From assembly GCA_015501595.1 (NCBI GenBank), contig JADNRX010000110.1:1-64000 (forward strand): 64,000 bases of DNA, read 5' to 3'. Origin of the DNA: Hymenopellis radicata (lineage: Eukaryota; Basidiomycota; Agaricomycetes; Agaricales; Physalacriaceae). Each line of letters begins with the position of its first letter. Within the stretch, counting starts at the first letter, position 1. The translations under genes were made by a program, and so were the position numbers. This document shows, piece after piece, positions 1-11,962 of this stretch. Under the pieces are notes generated by a model. The model made no database searches. It was not told the DNA's origin and worked only from the letters and a program-made list of their open reading frames with translations.

Positions 1-435
1 TTGGCGGTACGTCTTTTTGTAATTGTAACGGAAGGTTTCTTCCGTGACTAAAGTTCGCCTTTCCTAGTTGCACACCATGAGGGTCTCTATCTTGGATTCT
101 TCCGTGTTCTACCGCAACCTGGTACCAAGCCTTCATCTTTGTGATGAATTGCTTATTGGCGAGAATGATTTGTCTTATTGGAATAGGGAACTAGTCTTGT
201 GGTGGTCGGGATACCAAGGGCAGTGGCGGAGAGGTCAGGATACCATCCGGTTCCACATCGCGCTTGATGAACCCGACTGGGACGAGTTTGGCTCCCCTTA
301 ACTTAGATACTTGCTCAGTACTCTTAGTATTAGGTTGCGCTGATCAAGATGTAATCCATTTTAGACTACTGCGATTGGTGTTACTTTTACTAAGGAAAAC
401 CCTAAGTACAACACTTCGCCACCTAGTTGTTGAAG
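1..435. other. Flank without a recognisable gene
   Basis: I see no supported gene here. The stretch already shows the CTTCCG/CGGAAG excess typical of the first 21 kb (for example near 29-45 and 99-104). The stop codon of the minus-strand gene that follows lies at 436-438, so this is its 3' flank. Confidence 0.5.
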
Positions 436-1818
436 CTACTCCTCCATGGCGACATCTCCATCCATTTGGGAGTCCTTCTGATCCTTGGGGTTAGGAGAGG
501 GCGGACGAGCCCCGTCAACGGGTGCAACGGAAGGACCGTCCGGCCTTCCATCTCCTATCGCGAGGTTTATATCCGACCTATACAAATTATAGAGTCGTTC
601 CAGGTGCTCTCTAGTGGTTGGTCCACCGCTTATCCACATGGCCCTAGTCGAAGTCTGGATTTCTCCTAGGATTGCATCAAGCCGGGTCCTGGCCTCTTCT
701 TGTCGACCGCACGACTCTAGCACTAGCCTGTTTTCTGCTCTGGTTAGTTCGTTGAGTTGCGCCGTTCGTTGGCCCATCTGTTGAGAGAGTTCTGTGCACA
801 ACCCGAAATAGTTCCCTACTAGTTGCTCTAGGCGTACTAGCTGGATGTCCTTGATTTCTGCTTGGGCTTTCAACGACCTATTTTCCTCCTTAAGATCGTC
901 TACTTGCTTGCGAAGCGCTTCGACTTCGACGGATACGAACGGAAGTGCTTCCGTGCGCTTCGTGTCCGCACTTTTTTCAGCCTTTCCTCTGGGCTTACGC
1001 TGTGCTTGGCTACCAGAGTGTTGCGAAGGACCGGACGGAAGAGGACGTTCTTCCGTGTACTCCGAATCGTCAGAGTCGCTTGGCTCTTCTTCAGACCCAG
1101 TGTCTAATAACGCCTTGACTAGGATGAGTACTTAACTGCGTAGTCAAAGTAAGTCAATGCGCACCTCGAGTTCGGGGTGAACTTGTATAATGGCGGTAGC
1201 CAAGTACGAATCCAACCAGTGTAGAGGGTCTTCGAACTGGTCTGGTCCTGCTGCATCGTCTTTCAAAATTAGACGGGCCGCGATCGTGAGCAGGCCTGGA
1301 CATTTGTCTGCTTTCTGCTGTTCAAGGAGGAACAGGGAAGAGCGAGAAGCCCGTTCCGCGTCCTCTTCTCCAAAGACATATTGACAGCAGGGCTTGAGTG
1401 GAGCCAACTTGTCGAAATAGACGAGTTGGTCAGAGTTGTCCCACTCCGGGTTCCAAGGTTCTTTGTCAAGTTCGTCCATGGCACGTATACCACGGATGAC
1501 TTGATTCAGTACCGAGTCCAGCCAGTACCACTTGGTCGGAAAACGGCTAGGCTCATCCGCGCGGATGGAGGCAGCGGCTAGGTCAGCTGCATCCGCGAGG
1601 AATCGTAAAGACTCGTCGTTTCGCGGAGGCCATTCCTTGATAGACTCGGGATGACGGAAGGCCTCCTCGGCCTTCTCCGTCGTAAACACGTAATAGAACT
1701 CGGGAGGGATGACCTTGTCCTGCCCAAGATACAACAAGGCACGGTTGATAACGGAGCTAGACGGGGGTTTTAAACTGTTCCTTGGTCCTTTCTGGGCCTG
1801 GGACACTGAGCTGGCCAT
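436..1818 (-). CDS. Hypothetical coiled-coil protein, first of two tandem paralogs (2 exons)
   Basis: Exon 1 starts at ATG 1818 and is open to about 1144. An intron near 1110-1160 then leads into a second open stretch that ends at the stop 436-438. The exact splice sites are uncertain; a GTGCGC donor after the Leu-Glu codons near 1164 joined to an AAG acceptor about 51 nt on keeps the frame. The N-terminal domain resembles that of the neighbour 2739-4121: a Leu-Tyr-Leu-Gly start, a Trp-Leu-Asp segment, a Tyr-Phe then Cys-Cys-Gln-Tyr motif and a Gln-Val-His-Pro end. The C-terminal half is a long Glu/Lys/Leu-rich coiled coil followed by a Pro/Asp-rich tail. I do not recognise the family. The gene shares strand and CTTCCG-rich composition with the retroelement at 12-19 kb and could be an accessory gene of it. 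Confidence 0.6.
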
Positions 1819-2738
1819 GGTTTCGGCTGTGATGGCGCTGTTTCCGCGGTCTTTGGGTGGTAGCTGGTGATGGGGAAAAGCAAGTTTAAAACTTCAACAT
1901 TGCGTAAAACAGGTCACACGCGTTTGCCGAGATGCCGGGTGACCGATGCCGGACTGTGCCGAGCCTCAATGTACGTACGCGTTTTGGTGGGCAGGGGCTG
2001 CCACGCCTCTTATACGTCTGAGTAGCATTGGGCCTTAGTGTTGCCCATTCCTTCTGTAAGGGACTAGAGGGGGCATGACCTTTGGTTTAACAAGTCTTAA
2101 CTAGTGCTTAACTGAACGTTTAGACTTTGTTACCAGGTCAAACCAGTCTTGTACGCGGAAGGTGCTAATGAGGCCTTTCGTGTACTTGTACTAGTACAGT
2201 CACGCCGTTGTTATAGAGTCTTAGCTTTAACTGTTAAGAGTCTCTATAACAACGTCTTAAGTATGGATCCACGGATAGATTTATCCGTGTCATAAGCATA
2301 GCTTGACGTCCACTAAGCCTTTTGTCATGACCCCTACAAGTCATAGACAGCGTGGATTCTTAGTGAACAGGCATGGTAGCTATACTGCCATGTCTGTATG
2401 GTTGTAGACTCTAGCTTCTACAATTTGGGTATAGTTCAACGGTAGCTTATATCTGCTTCCGTGTCCATGCGTAGTCTAAGACTACCGAGACTTGTTGGTT
2501 GACAGACAGTTGCTTGAGCTGTCTGTTATCTTAGACCTGTTTTATAAGACTTGACTTCTTAACAGGTTATAGTAGAGCCTTTGTCAAGTTCTTATCTTCT
2601 TACAGTCACTCAACTAGAGGCGCCAATAACAAGATACGGATTTTTCTATGTACAACTTTTTGAGCTGTGAAGTGTACAAGATATAAGCGACATTTTGTCG
2701 CAGCCTATTCTACACGTAGCGTCCAATACTACAGGGCT
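1819..2738. other. Non-coding spacer with a cluster of short hairpins
   Basis: No gene is visible. From 2206 to 2701 there is a run of separate inverted repeats: 2206-2254 (arms CGTTGTTATAGAG), 2270-2289 (CACGGATA/TATCCGTG), 2311-2365 (CACTAAG outer, TGTCATGA inner), 2372-2392 (CATGGTAG/CTGCCATG), 2402-2423 (TTGTAGA/TCTACAA), 2471-2485 (GTAGTCT/AGACTAC), 2502-2526 (ACAGACAG/CTGTCTGT), 2536-2566 (CCTGTT/AACAGG) and 2687-2701 (GCGACA/TGTCGC). The arms differ from one hairpin to the next, so this is not a simple tandem repeat. Confidence 0.65.
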
Positions 2739-4121
2739 CTACTGCGTACCCGAACCACTCGCGACTTGATTCTCCAACGTCTCTAGCCTTTCCTGCAGAT
2801 CAGCCACCAGGTACTCCAACTCTTCAATGTGTCCTTGGGTACCCGAACGCTGCGCAATGCCTTGGACTGGTTCGTCAGAGTCAGGCAAGTCCGTGTCTTG
2901 GTCGGACGGGAGATGTTCTTCATCATCCGTGCCCAGCGGTTCCTTCGTGCATTTGATCTTGCGTCGAAGACACTCTTCGCAACAATGCTTGCGCGCCCCC
3001 GACTTGGCATACCTGAAGATGCACTTCGTGTTCTTCTTGCTACACGGAATGCAAATTCCGTTGATCCAGCGTTGAACGGCAGTGCTGTTGTTGCCAGTGC
3101 TGATCTTGTTGGCTCGCGGCTCGTACTTGTGAGTCTTCTTGGGTTTGGGTGCGGCGTCGGATTCGTCGTCAGATGAGTCAGACGGGCTTGGCCGTGCCCT
3201 TTTAGTGCGGGGAATGACAACGGCAACGGTAACTCCCTTGGTGGCGGCCTTGGGAGCAGCCTTGGGTGCAGCCTCGGCTTTACCCTTGCCTTTCGAGGGA
3301 GGCGACGGAGTAGACTCGTCTTCCGTGTCATCTTGAGCTGGCGGCGAATACTCCTTTTCATCAGACTGTTCGTCGTCGCTCTGTTGAAGGTTCTTTTAAG
3401 TCAAATTTGACCTGAAAGCAAGACGTGTACTTACGTCTAGAGGTGCCGCTTCTACATGCAACACCTGAAGTGTTTCCAGGAACACTTGGTCCAACGCTTC
3501 AAACTTTGCTTCAACAGTATGCGCCGCTTTAAGGGCGGTGCGGGCTGCTGAGCGTCGGTCTCTGAAGTGTTTGAGGAACCTTCGGCAGTGGTCATCTGTC
3601 CACTCGCCAGGTCGCTGTTCCAATGGTAAGAGCGCCAAGTGATTCGCAGATCGACGGATCTCCTCTGCTTGGCCTTCCGTGAGCAAGTATTGACAACACG
3701 TGTACTTGTCTGCCAAGTTGTTGAAGTACTTGCCCGTCTGAGTTTCGAAGTAATCTTCGGGCTCGGGCGAGGCTTCCGGCTCAGGCGTGGGCTCGCCATC
3801 TTCTGTGGGGGATGGAGGGCGCTCGTCGGACTCTGCTTCGTCGTTCATGAAGCCCTGCACGGTCTCAAAGAAGACCGCATCCACCCAATGCAGCAGACTG
3901 AAGTGGTCGTCTTCGTCTTCGGGGCGGCGCTGCAGTCTCTGCACGACTGCGCAAACAACGCCCATGTCGCGCCCGCCACTCTGACCATTCAACGCTTCGA
4001 AGATCAGGTTGGGGCTCTTAGCCAGCATGAAGGCGACTGGCTGATCGAGCGGGAAGTTGTATTTGGCGGGAATGTCGGTGTTGCCGATGTAGAGGAAGGC
4101 GGGCTCATCGTTGGCGGACAT
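2739..4121 (-). CDS. Hypothetical protein with C-terminal cysteine cluster, second tandem paralog (2 exons)
   Basis: Exon 1 is 4121-3435 (229 codons), followed by a 54-nt intron (GTAAGT donor at 3434, CAACAG acceptor at 3381) and exon 2 at 3380-2739. Both junctions fall in phase 0, giving about 442 residues. The N-terminal domain is related to that of 436-1818 (Leu-Tyr-Ile-Gly start, His-Trp-Val-Asp, Tyr-Phe then Cys-Cys-Gln-Tyr, Gln-Val-Leu-His). Exon 2 is acidic and Lys/Pro-rich, then carries a basic Cys cluster read near 3060-2955 (C-x2-C-x6-C, about a dozen residues, then C-C-x2-C-x6-C), then a short C-terminal coiled coil. The Cys cluster looks like a nucleic-acid-binding zinc module, perhaps fungal Zn2Cys6-like; that is inference. 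A competing frame across exon 2 gives only a Ser/Arg-rich shadow. Confidence 0.65.
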
Positions 4122-4174
4122 AGCGAGTATTTGGGGGGTGGACGTAAGAGAACAAACGGTTCCATCCGTTGTGC

Positions 4175-4184
4175 TCTTTATAAA
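4175..4184 (-). promoter_or_regulatory. TATA-like box upstream of the 2739-4121 gene
   Basis: On the minus strand the sequence reads ATTTATAAAG about 55 nt before the ATG at 4121. Its spacing and composition fit a core promoter, but nothing else supports it. Confidence 0.35.
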
Positions 4185-4366
4185 TCATTTCTGGTCCACT
4201 TCTCAGCTATTTCCGGGCTGCGGGCGCTTCTTCCCTAGCAACGGAACTTAAAATTCTTCCTAGCTTAACAACGGAGGATCTGCTCCGTAAAACCTGACCG
4301 TGATTTCTTAAGATTCCTTGATCCGAGCCAGTTCGAGTATGAGTTGAGTATGAGTTTTACTTGAGG

Positions 4367-7300
4367 GGCCCGACTACCACACACTGCTCTCCAAACCTCA
4401 AGTGCTACTCGAAATGCACTCAAGTCTCAAGCAGGTCTCAAATCTTCCTCTCGCGAGGCAACCTCAAGTCCGACTCAAGGTTTCAAACCATATGTTCACT
4501 GGACATTACAAATTATGTGTAGAATCTGTTTGCAACCGGGTTCGCTTCACACAGCAGAAGCTGCCGTTGTGCGTTAGAATATTTGAGTATCATAATAAGG
4601 AGAGAACTCATGGAAAGCCTATACTAAGTAGTCGGGATAGACAATATAGCACAATGGATTTATTAAGGAAGTCCTTTCGGAATGCGACGTCTATGGGTAC
4701 GGCACCATGATGGCTTCACGGGTGGTTCTGGCAATGTGTCAGTACAACCGTCAAGCACAGACATACCAGCAACTTACTTTCTCAACACGGTCATCAAGTC
4801 TTGCATGCTCAGCAGTTCCTCAACGCATTGACGAGTTCCTCATCCGATGGATGAGGGTTGTTGCTTGGGCCAGATGCGAACGGATTGACAGCTGTCGCCA
4901 CGGAGAACGTCGTCCGCCGCCCATCGCCGCAGGCATTATGGGCGGCGCACGCTCCCGCTAGTGAACATCGAGTTCATGCTCATCATCGTCTTGTGAAGTG
5001 CATGGGCAGTCGCTCATGGAACCATGCACAGAGCCGCCCGAGAAGGATTGCCGATTAGCTTCCAAGTTGGTAAGAATAGTCAGATCCGTGTCACGGTAGT
5101 AATCGCCTGACTGAGATCCTGGCTGGTACTGATGATGGGATTCATCGCGGGAGGGTGGTGCGTGCGTGCGTGAACGAGATTTGCTGTCAAAGCCCGTGTT
5201 GTCCGAATCTCCTAAGCCTCAGCTTAGTATTCTGAAAATAGGTCAGTAATGAGAACGAAGTTGTAACAAATAACACACAGCTGAACTTCTTCAATGGGAT
5301 CATAGACTTGTCAAACCATCCTCGTTGATGACTTTCTTAAGACGGGTATTGCTCCACAAGAACTCGTCCATGCGCCAGAACGAACAGATCGGGGAAAAAA
5401 AATATGGATAGGGTATCTGCATCACCGTGAGCCGAATCCAGACGCGATTCAGATAGTGCATGAGCAAAAGTGTCCTCGTCGATGCGCTCGAGCTGAGAGT
5501 CGATAGTGTCATCCGCCCGGGATGTATTGGTCGCCGTGTCACCGTAGTTGAGGTGTAAGCAGCATTCGTCGAATATCAACAAAAGCCGTGAGATAAGGGT
5601 ACAGCAGCAGTACTCCGACTTACCTAGGTGTACAAGTGGCGCGCAGCCAATTGTGCGCAAAGAACAAGGTCTTGGTGAAGAAGACAATAAAGAGTGAAAG
5701 GCGATGGCGACTGTGCCATGAGTGTGGTGGTTGTGGTAGTCGATAGAAGAGATACAACCACTGAACAGGCCTTGATCACTGGTCGACTGGTGGCATGTTG
5801 GGCTGGAGAGAATCAAGGGGTGAAGACTCTGTGAGGTGGTCCTGGTCGTGTCTTGCATCGGGATGAGCGCGTAGTGTTCGTCCTCTTAAGACACTCTACA
5901 GTCGAGCCACTAAAATTATCAGTCCACAGTACTGAATAAATGAAATTGAACAACACACCACGACGCTGCCCGCGTGCAGACGGGGCATTGTTTCATTCCT
6001 CCGGCCCTCGCGCCAGCAGATGGCGCTACACAGATCTTGCGACCCACAGAGCCCATGACCAAGCTGCTATGGGGCACTTGACGACGATTCTGAAATCAAC
6101 GGCATAGATCTCTTACTGCACTGTTGGGAAGGGCTTCCACGACGTACAGAGCTCATCCACGAGGCTGTGCCCAAGGAGCCAAAGAGAACGAATGATAGAA
6201 TGAAGCAGAAAAGAATGGGCTACGGGAAAGTCAGACGTCGATGGTGGTGAGAGACAAGTGAACCATCCTCTGCATTATGATCATTGTCCGGATCACAGGC
6301 CCGAGAATCCGGCTTAAATTGTCGTCAGATGACGATTGGACACACAGTTATGGTCTAAACGTGGACTCCATCATCATGGCATCGACGGCGGCAAATACGC
6401 GCCCACCGCCAGGGCCTGCGAATTACACGCTACCAGCTGCCGGCGACGGCCACGAAGGCGCGCCGCTCACTCCGTGCTCGGTGATCCCAGGCGGCCTAAT
6501 CGTGACCGGGACCGGATTCACGGGATATTGGGCGACTGCTCCATAGCCTACAGTATTGCTTCTGTGTGTCGTCTGCTTTACTTTTGAGCTTATAGACCTA
6601 ACCTTTTCCGCAGATATTTCGTATGGTGAAACTCGGTTGGGACGTGTTCTGAATTCAAGGTGGGTAGAGATCCCTGCGTTTTCCGGTCCAACTGACAGCC
6701 TTTAAATTGTATTCTCGGTACCGTTGGCAAGCAGCATGCAGCGCGATAGGACCCGCGAAGAGATACCATGTATATTCCGCTGGGTTTGCTTTACGAGCGT
6801 GAGCACCATGAGGACGCGTTCCGACATTGTCTCCTACCATGATCACGACGACGACAACAATATATGCGCTCGCGGATGGCCGCCGCAGCCATTCTGAGGG
6901 CCCTCGGCAGTTGGCGATGACGACGACGACGACGACGCGGTTTTCGTCCTGGCGCTCGGTCCGGAAGGCTTCACCGCATCCAAGGTAGCTGTCGGAACGC
7001 TACTTTACAGTCTACAGTATTCATTCGGTGCGTCGTCTGGCCTATTTCTGACGGCATAGAACTCAGCTACTTCCGCAGATATCTTCGTAAGGACACACTC
7101 AGTCGGGGCTACAAGTATCTCTGGTGACGGTGACCCTCTGAGGATTCGTCTGCTCTAATTGACGGTACGCACAGACTCATGCGTTCTTCTGGCCAACCAC
7201 TAACAGCCGTTTAGATCAATTCCGTTATGGTGCCATCTGCGAGTCGCAAGGACTCGCGAGGATATATCCTCCTGCTTATCCGCCGCTGTACGATGGTGCA

Positions 7301-7555
7301 AACGCTTCTCTAATACCTCATGCCTCTCAGCCGTCACGTCGCAGTGATTGCCGCCTCCGATTGTGTGCACTTTGCTGGATAATTCGAGGGGCTCACTTGT
7401 CAACAAGATTGGAAGCTCTAGGTATGTATCAAGCGTAGATCCTTGATGTGCTCATGAACACCGTCCAGATGTCGCCCAACATTTCTTCACGAGGAGGAAG
7501 TCGACTCGCTTGGCCGGCTGCATTTGCAAACCCAGGCCCACGTGATTTAACCTCT
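4367..7555. other. Long stretch without a supported gene
   Basis: Many short open frames occur on both strands, but none has convincing composition, splice sites or a recognised motif. A (GAC)n microsatellite lies at about 6917-6937. More CTCAAG/TTGAGT motifs occur at 4380-4490, adjoining the left inverted repeat. Confidence 0.5.
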
Positions 7556-7559
7556 TTGT

Positions 7560-7810
7560 TTCTCCCCACAACATACCCAAGGCGACAACCAACATGGAGT
7601 CTCAGACTCGGAGAAACCCTTACAGGACGGCGCGGCCCAGAGATCACAGAACACCTTGCCCGAAGTTGAACGTCCCAACGCTCTTGTGAACGCTGTCGCC
7701 ATCGACGAGCACCCGCTTTGCCACTGGAACTTCATCTCGAGATCCTGTCCTACCTTTCTTGCCAAACGATCCCCTCCGTGACCCTGCGGAGATTGAGAGA
7801 TAGCGATAGA
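7560..7810 (+). pseudogene. F-box-like fragment
   Basis: A frame reaching about 7710 reads like ordinary protein. After a one-base shift the next frame begins Leu-Pro-Leu-Glu-Leu-His-Leu-Glu-Ile-Leu-Ser-Tyr-Leu, which has the spacing of the start of an F-box domain. The match ends near 7800, just before the signal peptide of the next gene. The fragment is short and shifted, so this is a weak call of a broken F-box gene. Confidence 0.3.
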
Positions 7811-7846
7811 TTCAAGGTGATATTCGCGTTATCCCGCACCATTACT

Positions 7847-8850
7847 ATGATCTTTACTGCATTCTTCACTCTCGCTGTTCTCCTTGCTAGCGGCGCGTGT
7901 GCTCGTCCGCCTGCGAAAGTCCAAAGGGCAGCTAGCTGCACCTTCCCCGACGCGACTGATACAATCAGCCTCGACGAGCCCATGACTATCACCGATTCCT
8001 TCGATGTAGGTCGCTCTCGTACTTATATACCCCTTTGATGACATTGAAATTCCTCAGGGCGCCAATGCCCGCTACAACCGAGGCTCTGGCGCATGTGAAG
8101 GCCAGACCGAGGGTGGCGATAGCGATACTTTCTTCCTTCTCGAACACGGTGCGAGTCTTTCAAACGTCATCATTGGCGCAGACCAAAGTGAGGGTATTCA
8201 CTGCTTGGGCTCGTGCGCTTTGACCAACAGTTCGTCCTTTTCCTGGCGGTTTGGTTCTTCCACAACTTACACGTCCCGATAGTCTGGTTCGAGGACGTCT
8301 GTGAGGTGCCCACGTTTCGGTTTCATTTTGTGCGGTTTCTCATGACGTTAATTGCATAGGACGCCATCACGTTCAAGCAAAAGTCGGGCACATCGACTCT
8401 CACCGGTGGAGGCGCTATTGGCGCCGATGACAAGGTTCTCCAACACAATGGCGGCGGGACCGTCGTCGTGGACAGTTTCTGTGTATGTCTTGAGGAATGT
8501 GTTCATATCCATCTGAAAAATCAAGGTCTATTAGGTCCAAGACTTTGGAAAACTCCATTGAAGTTGTGGTAACTGCGACACGTACGTATCTTCTGTGTAT
8601 AACCCTCGTTACTATGCTTACCTCTGCACGCGTCTAGGATGTATGAGAGGGTACGCTTCCTCGGAGATCGTTAGTTCCTGTTCAATACTGACCGCCTGTA
8701 GCACTCGCAATTCTCCAACATCATTGCCTCTGGGGGCGGTCTTGCTGGTATCAACTCTAATGTGCGTACATGAGTCATAGCAGTTGTTGGTCTGCTTCTA
8801 ATACAGCGTGCCTACAGTACGGCGATACAGATATCTTCGATATAGCGTAT
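7847..8850 (+). pseudogene. Pectate lyase, polysaccharide lyase family 3 (PL3), broken
   Basis: The start at 7847 opens with a clear secretion signal (hydrophobic core then an Ala-Cys-Ala-Arg cleavage region). Short exons separated by introns of about 50-70 nt follow. They carry PL3 hallmarks: a Tyr-Asn-Arg-Gly segment near 8070, Leu-Ser-Asn-Val-Ile-Ile-Gly then Gly-Ile-His-Cys-Leu-Gly, Val-Trp-Phe-Glu-Asp-Val-Cys-Glu, Asp-Ala-Ile-Thr-Phe-Lys with His-Asn-Gly-Gly-Gly, a Ser-Cys-Gly-Asn-Cys segment and Gly-Ile-Asn-Ser-Asn then Tyr-Gly-Asp. Family members are secreted enzymes that cleave pectate by beta-elimination. An in-frame TGA at 8559-8561 sits where the family usually has Arg, consistent with CGA to TGA. 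Beyond about 8850 the sequence runs into aldehyde dehydrogenase, so the 3' end is missing. Confidence 0.7.
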
Positions 8851-8904
8851 GTTTCCTCATTTCTCATTTCCGCCTACAGATTTAACCTGACTTCTCCTTA
8901 GTAC

Positions 8905-10125
<1,221 letters not shown>

Positions 10126-10149
10126 AGCAGAGTAGTATCAGAGCAGTGG

Positions 10150-10990
10150 CACTTGAGTACTTCTTGAGTGCAAGTTGAGTACTACTTGAGTGATCTTTCA
10201 CATATTATTGTCATTTTTGAAATAGTTGGCACAGCCAACTTTTGATCGATCGCGTTTTTTTGCGCTCCATTTTTAAAAGTTCGCCGTCTCGTGTCTGAGT
10301 GCCTCATTTCCCGGTGGGAGAGGGGTTTTCGAACCCTGCGAGTACGATGGTGCGGTCGGCTAGGTGTGGAGATCACTCAGTGCGAACTTATAGCCGCTTA
10401 TAGCCGGGTGGTTGGATTTTGGCTTCTCCCATCCAGAAGTTCACTCTACGCAGTGTTGGGGACCAATCACTTATGAATATCTGTTTCAATACACTAAATA
10501 CATGCTTGTAATCTTTATTGCGGCTATCTGGTCGATGTTGAACCTACCGGGACATGACTGAGTGTTGCCGATGATGGGAGAGACATACCATTTCGCCACT
10601 ACCGCTCCATGCGGAGGCCCAACAAATGTTGAGAAGATATATATATGCTATTGAAGGATATCTCAGTCAGCGATACGCCCCAGAGACTACTCAGAGCGAA
10701 CCTTTGGGCTGTCCAAGCCAAAATCCAACCACCCGATCAGAAGTTCGCAGTGAGTGATCTCCGCACCTAACCGAGAGCACCATCGTACTCGCAGGGTTCG
10801 AAAACCCCCTCTCCCACCAGGAAATGAGGCACACAGACACGAGACGGCGAACTTTTAAAAACGGAGCGCAAAAAAACGCGATCGATCAAAAGTTGGCTAT
10901 GCCAACTATTTCGAAAATGACAATAATAATAAACATGTTTACATCAACTTGAGTAGTACTTGAGTAAAACTCATCCTCGACTCTTACTCA
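10150..10990. repeat. Large inverted repeat with Pol III B-box-like motifs
   Basis: An arm at about 10150-10440 is repeated in reverse complement at about 10690-10990, with a spacer of roughly 250 bp. Each arm holds GGGTTCGAAAACCCC-like sequence (near 10325-10340 and 10795-10812), which resembles the B box of tRNA-derived SINEs. The outer parts contain TTGAGTACT repeats. It may be a fold-back element or two SINE-like copies in opposite orientation. Confidence 0.55.
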
Positions 10991-11010
10991 AACCGGCTCG
11001 GACCTAGATA

Positions 11011-11255
11011 CTGTAGTGTTACGACCCCATGTTCATGGGGTGTTACGCGTTATGATCGTGAACTAACAGTTTGTTAGTTCACTCAGGGTGCAATTACCAT
11101 AAAAGGAGCGGCGGCGCGAGCCGCCGCTCCCGAAATTGCTGTTTTGAGCCTCCCGACGCGTAAAATTTGCAGTGTTATGCGTTATGGTGTCCATATTAGT
11201 TCAGTTCACGGCCCGATGTTACGCGTTACGTGAACATCGGGTCGTAACACTACAG
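11011..11255. mobile_element. MITE, TA target duplication (245 bp)
   Basis: Terminal inverted repeats CTGTAGTGTTACGACC/GGTCGTAACACTACAG are flanked by TA (11009-11010 and 11256-11257). The interior contains a GC-rich hairpin near 11107-11133 and ACGCGTTA motifs near both ends. No coding capacity is present. TA duplication is typical of Tc1/mariner/pogo elements. Confidence 0.8.
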
Positions 11256-11419
11256 TACTTGAGAAATCGCCATCAGGTGGTTGCTGCTCCAGCTTCCTTG
11301 TTACTTGAGCCCAGAACTCTGGTTCTGAGTGAATTCTGGTGCACGGATGGGTATATTTCTTGCATTCCGTGCCCAACTTGAATCCTGATTTTGAAAATTG
11401 ACTGGTTTTGAGAGGAATA

Positions 11420-11672
11420 CTGTACCGTTTCGACCGTAGGTTCGCGGCCTGTGACGCGTTATGCTACGAACTTATATGAAACAAGTTCGTAACCAGGCAC
11501 AGGGGTCTAAATTACTATATTTGGACGTCCCGCCGTAGGCGGGAGCGAAATTTTTGCTGTTTTGGGCGATTTGACCCTGAATTTGAGGTCCGTGATGCGT
11601 TATGTTTTAAGCTAGGTTCGGTTCCCAGGCCCGCGTGACGCGTTATGCGAACTTGCGGTCGAAACCGTACAG
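11420..11672. mobile_element. MITE family A copy 1, TA target duplication (253 bp)
   Basis: Inverted repeats CTGTACCGTTTCGACCG and its complement are flanked by TA (11418-11419 and 11673-11674). A second copy of the same length, nearly identical, lies at 29281-29533. It is non-coding, with several GACGCGTTATG motifs inside. Confidence 0.85.
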
Positions 11673-11962
11673 TACTACTGTACCCTCTCCTTTCTTTTTC
11701 TTTACATGGCGTCCGCGCCATCTATGTTACTTCTCTAGCTTTTGTTACAATGAAAGAAGGCTAAGCTTGTACGCCTTGTAAACATTTAACTAGAAACCTT
11801 CTAAGCCTTGATGTTCAGTGCCTTCAAGTATTCCAGCCAGTCACTATCAAGTGTGAAGCATGTCAACATGTAAGATAATCAGCCACTTGAGATTCTTAAG
11901 TAGCCTTCTCCATGCAACTTAGACATGTTCTTGTGAGTCAGACGTTTTCTAGTTGTCTGTAT
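11673..11962. other. Spacer downstream of the minus-strand integrase
   Basis: No gene is visible. A short hairpin ACATGGCG/CGCCAT lies near 11703-11726. A 3' LTR would be expected here if the retroelement ended after integrase, but no copy of the sequence beyond 19,260 was recognised. Confidence 0.45.

Noticed and set aside
2783..3361. Arg/Ser-rich minus-strand frame
   Set aside because: It is a shadow. The frame one register away continues exon 1 in phase, carries the Cys cluster and uses consensus splice sites.
5300..5858. Minus-strand ORFs near 5.3-5.9 kb as genes
   Set aside because: Ser/His/Thr-rich, without motif, splice support or neighbours in frame.
10320..10345. A functional tRNA gene
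   Set aside because: A B-box-like motif is present, but I could not fold a cloverleaf or find an A box and anticodon arm at the right spacing.
11673..11962. 3' LTR of the minus-strand retroelement
   Set aside because: No sequence here matches the region upstream of gag (19,260-21,130), and no TG..CA boundary with a duplication was found.
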